A stretch of 64,000 nt of DNA. Origin: Nymphaea colorata (Eukaryota; Streptophyta; Magnoliopsida; Nymphaeales; Nymphaeaceae). Shown here one piece after another: positions 23,535 to 36,720 of this stretch. How positions within the stretch are numbered: the stretch's first letter is position 1; each line of letters opens with the position of its first letter. The notes below the pieces were generated by a model that worked only from the letters and a program-made list of their open reading frames with translations, was not told where the DNA came from and ran no database searches. The position numbers and the translations under genes are program-made. The stretch lies in contig NC_045145.1 of assembly GCF_008831285.2 (NCBI RefSeq), forward strand, positions 7,810,802 through 7,874,801. The letters are read 5' to 3'.

Positions 23535-26500
23535 CACCTAGCAGCAACAGAAGACGATGTCGTAGCCGAATAGCAAAGTGGACATCCCTTGCACAAGACG
23601 TCCCACAGAATCTGGCAATGAGGAGGTACCTTTGAAGACCCTATTGTTGCGCTCCTTCCAAAATACGCTCCCAATAGGATATAAGCCGTAGCCTCCAAAC
23701 ACGACCCCAAGAAAAGGGCAGATAAGGAGAATGACAATAAAGGAAAAGAAGGCGGATGGAGGGTGGGTCTAGAAGGCTACAAACAAAAGAATTTCATGAA
23801 GAGGCAAGAACAATATAGAAGAAAGAGCATGAAGTAACCCGAGATTCAGCCCCTGCGAGACAGAAGGGACACTGGTTAGCCAAACTAATGTCAAACTATT
23901 GTAGGTTGTCAAATGTATTGACATAGCTAGCAAGAAGAAGCCAGGCAAAAGCAATGGCACAAAAAGAGGGGCCAAGGGACCAAAGGGACTCGGGTGGAAG
24001 CGATGCAGCCGAAAAACCAAGAGAGGCTACGTAGTAAGAAGAAAAAGAAATCCACAGGAAGGCAAAAGAGGTCAGGATGGTGGGCAAGCGATAGAAGGTC
24101 AGCAAGACAGAGGAAAAAGAGAATGGCATAAAGCAGACCGCACCAAAACTGAGAGGGAGAGGTGTGGGAAAGGAAAAATGTGCCAATCATTAGGGGATAG
24201 CATGTCATATTTAGAACGAATGAAAAGGACGATGAGAGAATACTCAGTTGTCAGACGCCACCACCAAGAACACAATGAGGAGTCACACACCCAACTAAGG
24301 TTGGTAAGCTCAACACCCTTAGGATGACACAGAAGGGCTACCATGTGCCAATGTGCAATGCAATCTAACGGTTGATCACCATCACAGAGAAAGCTATGAA
24401 TGATCTTATCAAACCTTCTCAGAACAACCACAAGAGGTCAAAAGATTGCATGAAATGGATGGGGGACAGACGCAAGACAATGCTTAGAAAGGGTAATACG
24501 ACTTGGAAGGAAAAGAACATTTCCTTACCAACATTGGAGGCTATCCACAAGTTTCTACTCCACTTCATTTCAAAAGGAGGGCACAGAAGGTGTCAGCATA
24601 ATCTAATGACCCAAGTAATCCATGGGCATGTCAACAACCCTACACCCAATGCAAGCTTCTGCCAGAAATATCACGGCCAGATCCACGTGAACGAGAGAAA
24701 AGTAACATTTGGAGGAATTAATAGAAAGACCCGAGATGAGCTCAAAAACTCGAAGGATGAGCCAAGTTCTCACAATCTGTTGGCGATAAGCAGTGTCAAA
24801 CAGGAGAAAGTTGTCATCATACTAGATGGTAGAGAAGTAAATGCAGGAGTGAATGTGGCGTGAGGAAGCCAATGGTCGCTGCGTGAAGAAATAAAACAGA
24901 AAAGCACTCGGCAACTAAGTTGAAAAGCAATGGCGGTAATTGACAACCCTCACAGAAGCCATGATCGAGACAGAAGAATTCACTATACATCCCATTGAAA
25001 GAGACTGCAAGTTTACCTCAGTAACAAGCGACAAGATTCACTATCGAAATGAAGGACCAAAAGCAAGACGGGTGAGGAGGTCAGATAGGAACTCTCAACT
25101 AACTGAATCAAAGGCCTTAGAAATGTCCAACTTAATGATGAAGGAGGGAAGACACAAACAGTAAAGGGAATGAACGTAGCTAGGACAACAATGTCATGCA
25201 AACATCGTCCCTTGATAAACACAACCTAAAAGGAGTTAATGATAAAAGGCATAACAGGTGCAAGCCATATGGAAAGCAACTTAGTGATAATCTTGTAGGG
25301 TGTGCCGAAGATAGAGATCAGGCGAAAGTGACTGACGTATGTAGGGTTAGGATGCTTAGGTATCAAGATGCAAGTGGCCTGATTAAATTCCTTAAGAAAG
25401 ATAGAGTTGAAGGCAAATTCGTCACAAAACACGAACACATCAACACTACAAGCCTCCAAAAAGGTGCGAAAAAAATCAATAGAAAAACCATCAATGTCGG
25501 GTGCTTAACGGAGCTGAAGGCCCAGACAACATTCTTGATTTCTTGACGTAGGAAAGATCGCTCAAAAGTGATCACGCATGAGGCAGTGAGGAAAAAGATG
25601 TGAATGTCTGGCAGTGGGGTGCAAAAGCGAAGAAGCTTAGAGTAAAAATCATAGAACTGAGCGGTTAAAGCAGGAAGAATGTCATTACCAAGAAATACCC
25701 TATGCCCAATAACCGTAGACTGGAGCAACGTTTGATATCGCCTTTGAGAGGTGGCCAAGTGGAAGAACCTAGAGTCTGATCTCCATACCAAAGCCAACCC
25801 AACCTTCAACGTTGTTGCTAGTGGATGGACTCCCTAATCCTTCGCTCATGAGCAAGGCACTTGAGACATAAGGGGCAGGAAGACTGATCTACAGAAAAAT
25901 TGTCAGCTGACTGGAGGGACAAGATCTCTTTGTCCCAAGTAGTCACCTCGCTCTAGAAAATGTATTTCCAGACAATAACCTCCCACCAATGCAATGCAGC
26001 TTACAAGAGAGCCTAAAAGCAGCCCACCTACCATTGATGTTGTGAGCCCACCACCTAGGGACGGTAGACAAAAAAGACTCGTCCCAGAGCCACCAAAGCT
26101 CAAAGTGAAACTAGATGCGCCCGATTCCAGCCCTACCCCGAAGAAGTGAAAGTAACAGCGGTGCATGATTAAACAAGTACCTCAGTCCAAAAACTAAGGA
26201 TGACGATGGAAAAGAAGAGAACAGCGCATGTGAGAGGAAGACACGTTCTAGCTTTCGAAGAATGAGAGAATTTCTATTATTGGACCAAGTAACATCTCAT
26301 TATTCAAAGGCACGTCAAAAAGGCCGAACTCGTCAACGAATGAGCGAAAGACAAATATAAACGAACCAAAAGTGATAGGGAAGGAGGAGTCGGCAGGGCT
26401 AGGCAGACAATTGAAGTCTCCTACCAAAATCCATAGTGAAGAAGCAAGCTCACGAGCAAGACAAAGCTTAGCCCACATCTAGCCACCCAAGGACCCAACA

Positions 26501-26830
26501 TAAGGGCCATAAACTACTGTTGCTAAGACCGGGTCATTGAGCAAGAGACCATTGATGGCTGAAATAGAGTACTTATCAACATGCACAACAACCCTCGTAA
26601 GAGACGAAAACCATGTCAGCAGAATGTCTGGTCGTCCTAGCAGCACCGGAAGGGAGGATGGAAGCTGCGAAAGCGCAGATCCTTCGTAATTCCCACTGCA
26701 ACCTAGTAAGGCTGGAGTGGGAGGCCGGTGCAACAGTGGCAAGTAAGGTACCTTAGGGGAGCGCGGTGGAGAGCAAACAGGGCACCACCAAGGAGGCAAT
26801 GTTGCCTTTAGTAGTGAGGGAAGCAAAGAT
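23535..26830 (-). mobile_element. degraded L1-type LINE, ORF2
   Basis: On the minus strand, several frames together give an L1-clade ORF2. Endonuclease: TVVYGPYVG then LWILVGDFNCLP (26380-26540), and the later SDHAPL-like region near 26180. Reverse transcriptase: SRFFHLATSQRR, LIPKHPNPTYVSHFRLIS and FIKGRCLHDIVVLA (25010-25810), then the catalytic YDD at 24810-24821 followed by LLFDTAYRQQI and LISGLFIN. C-terminal region: SLCSWWWRL and the zinc-binding RVT domain with FDIGLANQCPFC and WKERNNRVFK (23600-24431). Many frameshifts and stops. No clear poly-A tail or target duplication found. Confidence 0.85.
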
Positions 26831-28489
26831 AGGAGCTATGGTGGCGGGAGCTTGGCATGTTAGGAGAACTGGTTTGGCAATCCACCTAGGCAGATGACCC
26901 GTGAAACCTCTACCGAGAAATGCGTATCTCATGCACAGGAAAAGTAGGCCCAGGCCAAGGAAGTCGGATAGAGTCGAAGTAAATAACGTTAGCATCAAAA
27001 GTAGGCGACTGAGAAGCAGCTGGCGGAGGAACCTAAACCTAGACAAAGAAAGTGACTGCCGCAAAGCCGCGCCGCCAATCAATAAGTCATTGATCATTCT
27101 GGCAAATGGGAAAGCGGCAGCGCGAACACGTGGCAGCCCGGCGCACCACCATTTACCCCATCTGACATGGATAGAAGTGACAAACTGAAGTAGGTGGAGA
27201 ATCCTGAAAGCCCAACGGGAAGAGGGGACACACCAAACTGAGGGGGCTGGCCAACCAACGGACTACAAAGAACAGTCACCCATCTCAAGAGGAGAAACTC
27301 ACAGCATGCAGGTGGGAGGAAGGCCTCGAGGAGGCCATGAGTGTCCTGTAGCTGAAGCGAAACGGCAAAAATATAATTGAAGATGGTAGACTACCAATTT
27401 GAATGACAATGACAAAGCCTGAAGGGGCCCCTCATGCGAGCAAAGAAAACTAACGGTACCACGACAAAGCAAGCGATTTAGGGGGAGGGGGTTGTCTGGC
27501 CAGATACCACAAAGATTGGGACCACCAATCCAAGCCCCCATGTGGCAGTCGCAATGGTAGAGGAGGAGGGAGGGTGACCATGGCACCAGACTTATTGAGG
27601 CCCCCTGCCCCTCCCGGGCTACAACCAGGGATAAGATGCACCGCCATGAAGAAGGAGAAGCCTCCAAAGGGTCTGCATAACCATGTGTAAGAAGAAAAGG
27701 GCCGGTCAAAAGCTACAATGCCAAGTACACGTGTGTGTCCACCCACTATCGAGGGCAATTGCGTCTAGACCCATTCAAAGCCTAAGATGAGCATGGTCCT
27801 GCAGGCTAGTAAAGCACAAACTTAGTGCAACGTGAGGGCAAGGCACTGAAGGAGGACTGGGCTGCTAAAGATAGGCTCCAAAGGCAGGTATGGGGAGCAC
27901 AAGTTGTGGTGGCAGCTTTAGCGGTGGCTTGAAAGGCTACTGAAGACAAAATAATAAAGACTGCAGGCTATGGCAGTGGAAAATTGGTAGGACACGCCCT
28001 GCGAGTGATGCAAGACACATCAGGACATGTTTTCCTGGTGATGCGGGACACTTATCAGAAAATCGGTCACCAAACTATCGAGATCACCGGGGAAAAGCTG
28101 GTTTTGCCGGAGCTTTCACCAGATTTCGTCTTCTTCAGGCCAAAACTTTGGAGATGGATTCGTCAAGCATTCCTTCACCATTTTCAGTGAAACAAGTGTG
28201 CAAAACAATCGTCTGCTCGCCAGAAAAATGTACAGAAAAGTCGTTCAAGCTGATTGGGCGAACGAAAAAACACATTTGGGCCAGTTCCCGCAATAGAGCC
28301 AACCCTCAAGTGGGCACACCGGGCAAAACTACAAGGGCATCCTTTTGGAGCTAAAGCTGCAATATTTGGGCTTTCACACAGCAAAAAAAAGAATGCAAAA
28401 ACGAAAAACGTTTACCACATGAATAAAGCAGCATTAGATTTACCACTATCGTGCTGATTGCAGCAGCAAACCAAGGTTCTCCGACATCA
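26831..28489. other. possible LINE 5' part, unassigned
   Basis: Composition matches the LINE core, and minus-strand frames continue (26753-27097, 27299-27758), so LINE ORF1 and leader may lie here. No zinc knuckle or RRM-like motif could be recognised. Confidence 0.3.
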
Positions 28490-28520
28490 GAGAGAGGGAG
28501 AGATAGAGAGAGAGAGAGAG
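28490..28520. repeat. (GA)n repeat
   Basis: AG-rich tract (AGAGAGAGGGAGAGATAGAG followed by more AG units) in intergenic DNA. Confidence 0.85.
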
Positions 28521-29729
28521 TATTTTTATCTGCTCATCACTTTGAGAGAAAGAGTGAAGGAGAAGAAGGTCATGAATTAAAAAGTTTAATGGCGAGAAAG
28601 TGCGTCCATTTTGGAAAAAAGGTTTTCCTAAAAAATTAACTTGTACGGCGTTTTCATTATATATTCCAAGTTGTGTTTCAGAGACATGTTTTTAATTAAT
28701 TTACTTACGAAGGAGCACAATGTGTAGATCAAATGTCCGTTTACTAGATCAACTTGACACTAAACAGCTGGTCCCGTGTACATGATTTATTATTAAAAAT
28801 CATACCAAGAAACGCATGAAACATAAAACGACGTAGCTAACTAATTAATTTTGTTGACAGCGATCCTAGAGTATGCCAACTCTGCTTTTTGTCAAATCAC
28901 CTAATGCAACTACAGGGCGCAAATATTGAGGTTTCTAAGTGGATAACCCTCTTTAGTGAAAGTCCAATAGAACACGCATGATTCTTCAAGCTGGCGTAAC
29001 ACAGTAATTAAATACAATAAACAACATTGGTTTTAATATTTGTGGTATGTTAGCGTTCTATGTGAAGAGATCAATTTCCCAACAAGGGGACTTCATCCTC
29101 TCTCCAACGACTATATATTAGACGTTCCTTGTGATCATGACCAGGACAATGCCATGGAAAAGCTCAAGCATGGTAGGTAAAAACTAATCACTATAGATGT
29201 GATCTTTCATAAATATATGAATGAAATTTCCAAGGGAAAGAAAAAACTAATATCTAAAAGAAATCAACTTTATGACACACAATTAAATTGATCCAAGCAT
29301 GTTACTCTTATAGAACGATAACAACAACCACACCTTACATGTTTGTATATCAAAGTAATACATTCTGCACATTACATCTTATAATAGAGCATTGTACTCT
29401 TTAAGAGTAAATAGCCTGCCCTAGTAAAGTAGATGTACTTATATACACCATCCTTTTATCTTGCAAATTGACCCCCTCAGAGGTCGTTTGGCAATAGTAA
29501 CATATTGCTACATGAACTTGCCTCAAAGAATGACATAAATTTATGAAACACTATAACATAGTATTCCCTAAATCTACTCTAATTTTTTGAGCTGATTTAT
29601 TGTCCAATAATAATTTGTTGCTCTTACTGAAACTGCCCCTAAAAATCCAGCATATCCGTCCACATGACTCGACATCAGCACATTCATGAAACCGTATTCT
29701 CACGGAAGGCACACATGTGTGCACCATTT
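28521..29729. other. 3' flank of HIPP gene 2
   Basis: No gene. From about 29150 it aligns with the 3' flank of HIPP copy 1 (GTGATCTTTCATAA, AACAACAACCACA, CCATCCTTTTATCTTGCA). Confidence 0.6.
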
Positions 29730-30852
29730 TTACATGGTTTTGCATGTTGAGTCTTCCTCACTGAAAACAACACAGTTCCCAGGACACCCATGTTGGCGGC
29801 TAATGGAACACGGATGACTCCGATTGCTGCATCCACATGTGCAGGGTCGGGTCTCGTACCCCGGCCACGGGCAAGGCCGGTAGTAGCACCCACAGTGAGA
29901 TGGACCGCAGTGGCAGCAGCCCACCGGCGCACCTACAGGTAGGGCTACGGGTACACATGCAATGACTTCTCGTTCTGGCTTCTTTGGCGGATCGGCCGGT
30001 ACTGTAGGTGGTGGTTTTGGAGCTGGAGCTGGGGCTGGCGGTGGAACAACCACTACTAATACAGGCCCCACCAGCTCTGGTGATGGGGGATCTTTCCTTT
30101 TATCTTTTTCCTTGGCACCATCTTTCTTCCCGCCTGCCTTTGCTTTTTCCTTAGCCCCACCAGCCTCCTCCTTTGGTACTGGTGGAGGTGGTGGATCCTT
30201 CTTCTTGCTCTCAGCGTCGGAATCCGGCGTCTTACTTATTACCTCCGACACCTCAATGCTATCTATGCATTTGCTGGCTTTCTGACATATTTTCTTGATG
30301 ACCTTTTTTGGATCAAAGGTTCCAATGAGTGTAATTTTATTGGACTTCTCATCAAAACTCTTACTGTTGATTTCTGTGACAAAGAAAGGTTGTCAACTGA
30401 AATTGTTAATCAAGTTTATATAACTGAAATAAGAGAAACAGAAAAGAAGTACGGCGTTAGAATAACATATCAAGCAAAATGAGGTACAAGGCAAGAGGGA
30501 AAGCCTTCTTGAATTAGTAACGTTGAAAGGAACCTACCGCACACGCAGAGGGAGCAGATTGCTTTCTTTATCTTCTCGTGGCAACGACAGCAATCCAATT
30601 TTGCCTTGATCACTATTGAGTAAACCTGAAACTCTTTCACAAGATAAATCAGCAAAAGACATGAAGACCTTGTAAATTATGGATCAGGGCATGACATATA
30701 TGTATAATACAAGATTAACTAAAATCAAAACCATCTGCATCATGTTCAAGGAATATGTTTTATGCAAACGATCAACGTGCTAACATGTATATATCTGTTT
30801 AATAACATGCTAAGTAACATGGACAAATCTAACACCAAACCTTGGTCGACAT
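29730..30852 (-). CDS. heavy-metal-associated isoprenylated protein (HIPP, Pi21-like), copy 2
   Basis: Three exons, 30841-30852 (MSTK), 30538-30625 and 29730-30373, join with GT-AG introns into 247 residues; exon 2 has the same 88-base length as in copy 1. The HMA domain (about residues 5-75) carries L14-D-C-C-R-C19. It is followed by a Lys/Pro linker (KKKDPPPPPVPKEE), a Pro-Ala block (PPPAPAPAPKPPP), a Cys-rich tail (GCCHCGPSHCGCYY) and the CaaX box CKTM. Compared with copy 1 the Lys-rich linker is shorter and lacks the repeated KDKGS unit. Both open reading frames are clean, so both copies may be functional. Likely a metal-binding, farnesylated protein; involvement in defence as for Pi21 is inference only. 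Confidence 0.9.
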
Positions 30853-30916
30853 TGAGCATGGATCAGATCATACAACTTGAGGGATAAGGATTGGCATGAA
30901 GAATGGGGTAGCGATA

Positions 30917-30932
30917 ATGCAAATAAATAGGG
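30917..30932 (-). promoter_or_regulatory. TATA-like core promoter of HIPP copy 2
   Basis: Minus-strand CCCTATTTATTTGCA about 70 bases upstream of the ATG, the same 15-mer at the same place as in copy 1. Confidence 0.55.
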
Positions 30933-31095
30933 AATTCTCGATTCCCAGCAGCCATTCGTCGTTGGACATGTGTTGTGTACGTAGACATGGTACATTTGAT
31001 GATGTCATCAGACGATGACGTCGATCTGAATCTAGAAGCACTTTGCAAATCTCAGCACTTTCTATCTTGAATATGGATTCCACATTTTCAGTTGC

Positions 31096-32524
31096 GAAAG
31101 TCTCTAGATCCATTAATTAATTAATTAATTAAAACTCTAGTGGGCTAAACATGCTTCCCCTAAATCCAGGTGGGGAGCTAGAAAATTCTCTCTAAAATGG
31201 CACTAATTATAAAAATTTTTAATTTTAAGGCACCAACATGTAAATGAATAAAATTTTCTTGAAATATCAATATAAAAATGAGAAATTTTGTGGGTTTGTG
31301 TGGGCAATGGCCCCCCACGCTTCGAGTTGGACAGGCACCGGATGCGTATGTTCTGGAAGTCAGATATCTCATGGTTTGCATATGAACTAGGCGAAGTCAT
31401 AGGGTATTAATTTGCTTTTGCTGTTTGATCGATTGACGGACATATACTAAATCCCGGATAGCTTGTCCAGCAATCAAACATGCCTTTAAGTCGTATATAT
31501 TTTCTCAAGGGATGCTATATTTTTCAAGCAGGTGGGATTTTTTATTTTTATCAAATTAAAATCGCGTACACAATACGCAGGTGGACAATGGCGTTCTCTG
31601 GTGAAGGAAGAACAAAAATTCGTCTCTATACTAAGATTTTTGTATTCTTCATATTTATAAGACTACACGGTCCCGATATTTTTTGTTTCGAAATGACGTC
31701 ACAGCAAACAGTGAGACCAGGGTCTCCGTCACCCGTGACATCTCAACCTCCCCTGGAGCGATTAAACTGTGTTCCACCACCACCACTTCAGCCGCTTCCT
31801 GGCATCTATAGTACTCGAAACTAATGGATGAATTGGTTTTGAGTTTTGTACCGACAAATCTGATTTACCACCAATTAACGTACAAAAAAATTGGATCATG
31901 GAAAAAATTTTGATATCCGATTAAGGATTCAGACCAGATTCGAATATAAGAAATGACATCCCATCAGATTCAGATTTTCATATTCAAATTTAAGTAAATA
32001 TTGACCAGATTCAGATTCATATTCATTTTCGGAACAGATATAGTTTTAAATAAATATCTTACACTCAATGTATGTAATATGGTTTGGATTCAGTTTAAGG
32101 GTCGGATATACTTAGGTATTAAGCTAAAAGTAGGATCCAGATTACGAATTTAAATTTTTGATTTGGATATGGTATAAATTTTTCTTCCTCCTAATTTGAA
32201 TCGCAAATATATAGACATTTGAAAAAGAAGATATGGTAAAATATAACATCCGATTTGAATCCAATCTGTTGACATCCTATAACTACACAAGAGAACCAAC
32301 ACACGGATCTAATTAATCGCTAGGAACTTTATACGGACTGACATTTTTATTTTTCGAAAAATCCTTTGCTCTGATTACACTAAAATAAGTGACAGGATTC
32401 AGATTCAAGCAGTCAGTGTGAACTGGAAAACAAATCAAAGTTATAGAAATTAACTTTATGAAAAGGAATCGATCTATTGAGCTAGGTAAAGGGGATTAAA
32501 CAAAGTTCATGAAAGCTCTTCCTT
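31096..32524. other. no gene seen
   Basis: Contains an (ATTA)n tract at 31112-31132 and, at 31445-31570, the match to the flank of HIPP copy 1. The part at 31850-32290 is rich in repeated GATTCAGATT / GATTTGGATAT motifs without a clear unit. Confidence 0.5.
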
Positions 32525-32651
32525 TTATTTTTTAACTTTTGAATCATGGGCAGACATAGATGCAAATTAATTCTTTTTGTCGTGATCAACTCGCAAGCTG
32601 GCTAGGTCCGACTGGGTAGGCTTGCCTCAATTACAATTCCATCGTCCCCAT
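32525..32651 (+). repeat. direct repeat, left copy
   Basis: About 127 bases (TTTAACTTTTGAATCATGGG ... CCATCGTCCCCATT) closely match 34082-34207, with the two copies in direct orientation. Confidence 0.85.
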
Positions 32652-33479
32652 TCAGATTCAAGCAGGGTCTCCGTTTCCTTTGACATCTCAGCCTCCTCTG
32701 GATTTCAGTAAACAACTAGTTTACTGAACATGGCTTTGAATATAACCAGGTTTCGTAAACAACTAGTTTCGTAACTTATTTTACAGTTTCATGAAAAACT
32801 TTAGAATATGGCTTTGAATATAACCAACATTCAAGATGCAAGTTTTTTTTCCTGGTTTTATTCATCTATTATGCAGCTATATTGATTTTGTTCATCTTTG
32901 GAGTATATAGAAGTATAAAGAGCGGACGCTTCATACTTGAATTGCCTAATAAAAATGACCATGTACAAGTTTCATGAAAAAAACAGACGACACTTGGGCG
33001 TTTTGATTATTCTAAATGTCTGTTAGCATGTTAGGTTATGATAGGAATAACACATATTACAAGTATAAGAAAGTAAGTTTTTGATACTGATCATGAATAT
33101 AATTAGAACTACTTAGAATCGCTATTATTTCATATTGCAAAAAAGTCCCAGAACTAGAAAATTTAAGGTTACTTATCTTTATCTATTCTCTCTCTCTCTT
33201 TCTTTTTTTTTTGATAAATTTATGTAATAATATAGTTTGCAGATTCATAACTGAGTAAGATGAATTGTTGAATCATAGCTTCCTGGTTGATTCGATTCAA
33301 ATTCCAATAAGACATAACAATCCATTCATATCCAAGATTTATCATCAAGAAATTAGCAACTATTCATTGCTTGGAAATTTGATCGATAGCTCAAGTTATT
33401 TTTATAGACTTTTGAGAAAAAGTAAATAAATATTTAATTATAAATATAAAGGCACCTCTAAGTTACCTAACATTGTGCC

Positions 33480-34062
33480 ACCATTTGTATTGCAAAAAAA
33501 ATATCCAATCATTTGTGCTGATAAAGCAATTGAATGAACTTGGAGAAACAATTCTCTACTTTCACGTATATAAGATGGATCTGAAGGTGTACATCGTCGT
33601 CAAAACGACGAGATCATTCCTAAGGCGGACGAGATCACGCCAATTTATCATACCTCGAACAATGTACGACCTACAACATTGGGGCGCTTGTAATTACTTG
33701 ACCATAATGGGGTTGGCCTTCTTCACGTCTTCAATGCTCGAGTCGCTCCTCATGGCGCCGGACCTCAGAACACGGGGCTCGGCTGGTTCATCTGCCGGCA
33801 TCATTGACGACGAGACGGCGACGGTCAGTCCCTTCTCAGCCGGGATCTTGCTAATGGGCTCGTAGGGAAGCTGGTCCATGTCCATGGACCAACAACATCT
33901 TGAGGCCCTGAGTTGCCGTCGGCGACTGCTTCTCTGGCTCGTCTCGCCGTGGTCAGGGCCTGTCGTGTTCTTTTTCAAGAACTGGCTTGCCGAGAAGGAC
34001 CGGCTCGCCGAGAAGGATCGGCTCATCCTTGGCTCGACGGGTCCAGGAAGTTGTAACGCCAA
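33480..34062. other. GC-rich open block of unknown origin
   Basis: A block of higher GC than its surroundings, open on both strands (plus 33473-33865, minus 33694-34062). The minus frame holds RSFSASRSFSASQF, from a short tandem repeat at 33985-34025, and an Asp/Glu/Ser-rich C-terminal part. I recognise no family. It sits between the two direct repeats. It may be a captured gene fragment. Confidence 0.3.
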
Positions 34063-34081
34063 TGGATGGAACAGTCAAAGT

Positions 34082-34207
34082 TATTTTTAACTTTTGAATC
34101 ATGGGCAGACATAGATGCAATTTAACCCCAAGTGTCGTGATCAACTCGCAAGCTGGCTAGGTCCAACTGGGTGGGCTTGCTTCAATTACAATTCCATCGT
34201 CCCCATT
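34082..34207 (+). repeat. direct repeat, right copy
   Basis: Right partner of 32525-32651, with only a few differences. It continues into GGTGGGTCCAAACC, which also resembles 14830-14850. Confidence 0.85.
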
Positions 34208-35200
34208 TGTGGTGGGTCCAAACCTTTGAGATCCCTAACCTAGAGCCCTGGTCCATAGGGGGACCAATCAGGAAAAAGCTAGCATGTGACAACTACATGA
34301 CCACAGTGTTAACGTCAATTTGACTGCCCCATTACATCATTGCTGCTTTAGATTATACAGGAGTCCATTATTCATATGCTTGAGAACCTTGCTTGGGAAT
34401 TTTTAACTAGATGCAATTTTTTTTCTTTCATGCACATCCCTTCCACGGTCCTTGATGTCCAATCGTGATTTGACACAAAGCAATCACAATAAAGAGTGAA
34501 AGGGAAAGAAAGAAAAAGACGACATGGTGGGGGAACTTAAATGGTGCTGGGGTCATGATTGATTGTGCGGATCCTGTCCGTACCAACTAGGTCGGTAAGT
34601 GACCTAACTAGGTTGCTGGGTGAACTTGTTTATGCACTTAAATAAGATTAATGGAGGACATGTAATGAGCAATGAGTAATCAGTTGTTGTACTTTTTTTA
34701 ATTGCAAAGTGATAGCAAATGTTTATATTTTATAACAAGCATTTATTATTGGGTGAACAAGAGGATTGTTATTGTTTCACCATATCATGCCACCACCCCC
34801 CCAAATCAATCAGGCTTGTTGAGTTACATTTTAACAATGACTTTACTTTGTAATACATGAAATTAATTCTTCATAAATTTGAAATTAAGACTGATTACCT
34901 ATATCTCAGCTGGGATAGACAACATAGAGCAAGATTCCTCACGACATCAAAAAGCTACGGAATAGCAGTAGCAATAGCGATCTTCATCAGTAGTGGTATG
35001 GTGCCACAATGCACTGGTCTTCGCTTGGTTTGTTTGGCAGTAAATGACCAGGCACGTTTGAAGACGAGGGTCGGAACATTGAAAGTGGGTTGCGTGCACC
35101 CAAGACTGGGTAGGAGTTGAGGTATTTTGGAAATTATTTTGAAAAAACCGTTTTTTTTTTTTGTGTGTTTTTCTAACTTTATTTCGGTTCCTTTTTTTTT
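34208..35200. other. no gene seen
   Basis: AT-rich intergenic sequence with homopolymer runs near 35150-35205. Confidence 0.5.
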
Positions 35201-35440
35201 GTCCTTAAAAAGGTTCTCTTTTATATTAATCAGGGGCATTTTAATCACTAAATATACTGACAAAACATTCAGTGGGCGACCGATCCTCGCCACAGCGCTT
35301 TCTTTTTTGTACTTAAAAAAAGGTTCTCTTTTATATTAATCAAGGGCATTTTGGTCATTAAACATACTGCCACCACAAAAAGAGCATAGAACCAGCTCCC
35401 CAACATTCGGTGGCAACGCATCCTCGCCACAGCCTAATAA
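35201..35440 (+). repeat. imperfect tandem duplication, ~110-bp period
   Basis: AGGTTCTCTTTTATATTAAT followed by a CAGGGGCATTTT / CAAGGGCATTTT pair begins at 35211 and again at 35321. Each copy runs to ATCCTCGCCACAGC (35282 and about 35419). The second copy has an extra insert of about 30 bases. Confidence 0.85.
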
Positions 35441-35759
35441 ACAGAGTTGAATAACTCTGCAGCCCGATCAGTAGCACCAAATAAATCGAAGATTTCACCG
35501 TCCTCCTCCATTCGCCGCCACTGCAAAACCTCCCACGTGTTACCATCAGTGGTTCAGAGAAAGGGGGGACGAGGTAATGGGGAATAGGGCTCTAAATAAC
35601 TACCAAGTAGAACATATACTTGGATATAAGCATGTGTGTCATTGATAACCCTTTTGGGTCAATATGCTTTAGCATAGAATGCTTCTTTCATGCATTAAAT
35701 ATTGCTTTCTTTTTTCTTTTTTTTTTGCATAAGTTAGCGCCAAAGTTGTTGTCATCAGT

Positions 35760-36720
35760 GGCTTGACAACATTTTGCCATACAAGCCAACGGTGTCAAGC
35801 ATAGTTCTCTTGCATACAACTCTGCAGCTAGGTGCCAGTAATTTACTGCCGACAAGTTCTCTATAGTGAGACAAAGTAATAATTGTAAGGTTTTGGTTTT
35901 GATTTATATTGATGGTATCATTATCGCCAGTGGAAAAACCGAGGAAATAACTAAAATTAAAGTGTGCCATCATGAGGTTTTCAGCAACCATAGACTTAGG
36001 CAAACTAGAGTGTTTCTTGGGCATTAAAGTAGCTCAATCTAGCAAAGGGATCTTCATATCTTAGAGGAACTGGGCTTTAGATTTGCACCATAAGACTGAA
36101 AAAGTTTCTGTCATATTAAAGACCTATTCATATTAAAGAATAAGAGGTTTTTGCATGCTCCTAAGCCTATTCATATGAAATGAAATAGTAGAGAAAACCC
36201 TGTCATATTAAAGACCTCCTGAACAGTTACTATGTTTAAAAGAAACGGACATACAGACACTAAAGGCTAACCTGATGTTGATTGGCTGGCGATTCTGAAT
36301 CACAAGTCTTCCACTAAGTATTATGTCTTCGTTGGGGGGATTCTCAGTTGTTGGAAAAGTGAAAAAGAGAATAGTTTAGCAGTTGAGTACAGGGCTATGG
36401 CCACCACTGCTAGTGGATTTACATAAACAAAAAATTTGCTTGCTGAAATAAGAAGAAAAGTTAGGTGTCCTATAAATATGCACTTGATAATGAAATTATT
36501 GTCTACATTGCTGCCATTTGTCTTCCATAATGAAAATAGATTATCGTTTTATTTTATTCACATGAAGGTTCAATAGAAAAAAGAAATTATTACCGTATAG
36601 ACAAGCAGCTGTAATCAACTTGATAATATCCTTACAAGCGGACTCAACATGGGAACGGTTTCACTAGATTCTAAGAGAGTGGAGTTGTTATTACGTCTAA
36701 ACTCCACTTGAGTGGGAGTG
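35760..36720 (+). mobile_element. Ty1-copia RT/RNase H relic with LTR junction
   Basis: Across shifting plus-strand frames: VLIYIDGIIIASG (catalytic YVDD-like, last Asp now Gly) near 35900, LECFLGIKVAQSSKGIFIS near 35995-36060, RNase H DVDWLAILNHKSST...LAVEYRAMATTASG at 36277-36420, and the C-terminal QLDNILTSGLN near 36620. It ends with the purine-rich TTGAGTGGGAG directly before TGTTGAAG at 36719, a credible polypurine tract and 3' LTR start. The LTR end could not be fixed. Confidence 0.8.

Noticed and set aside
23275-23547. Minus-strand frame ending in an Arg-Glu repeat
   Set aside because: The repeat is the (TC)n microsatellite; the remainder is LINE 3' untranslated sequence.
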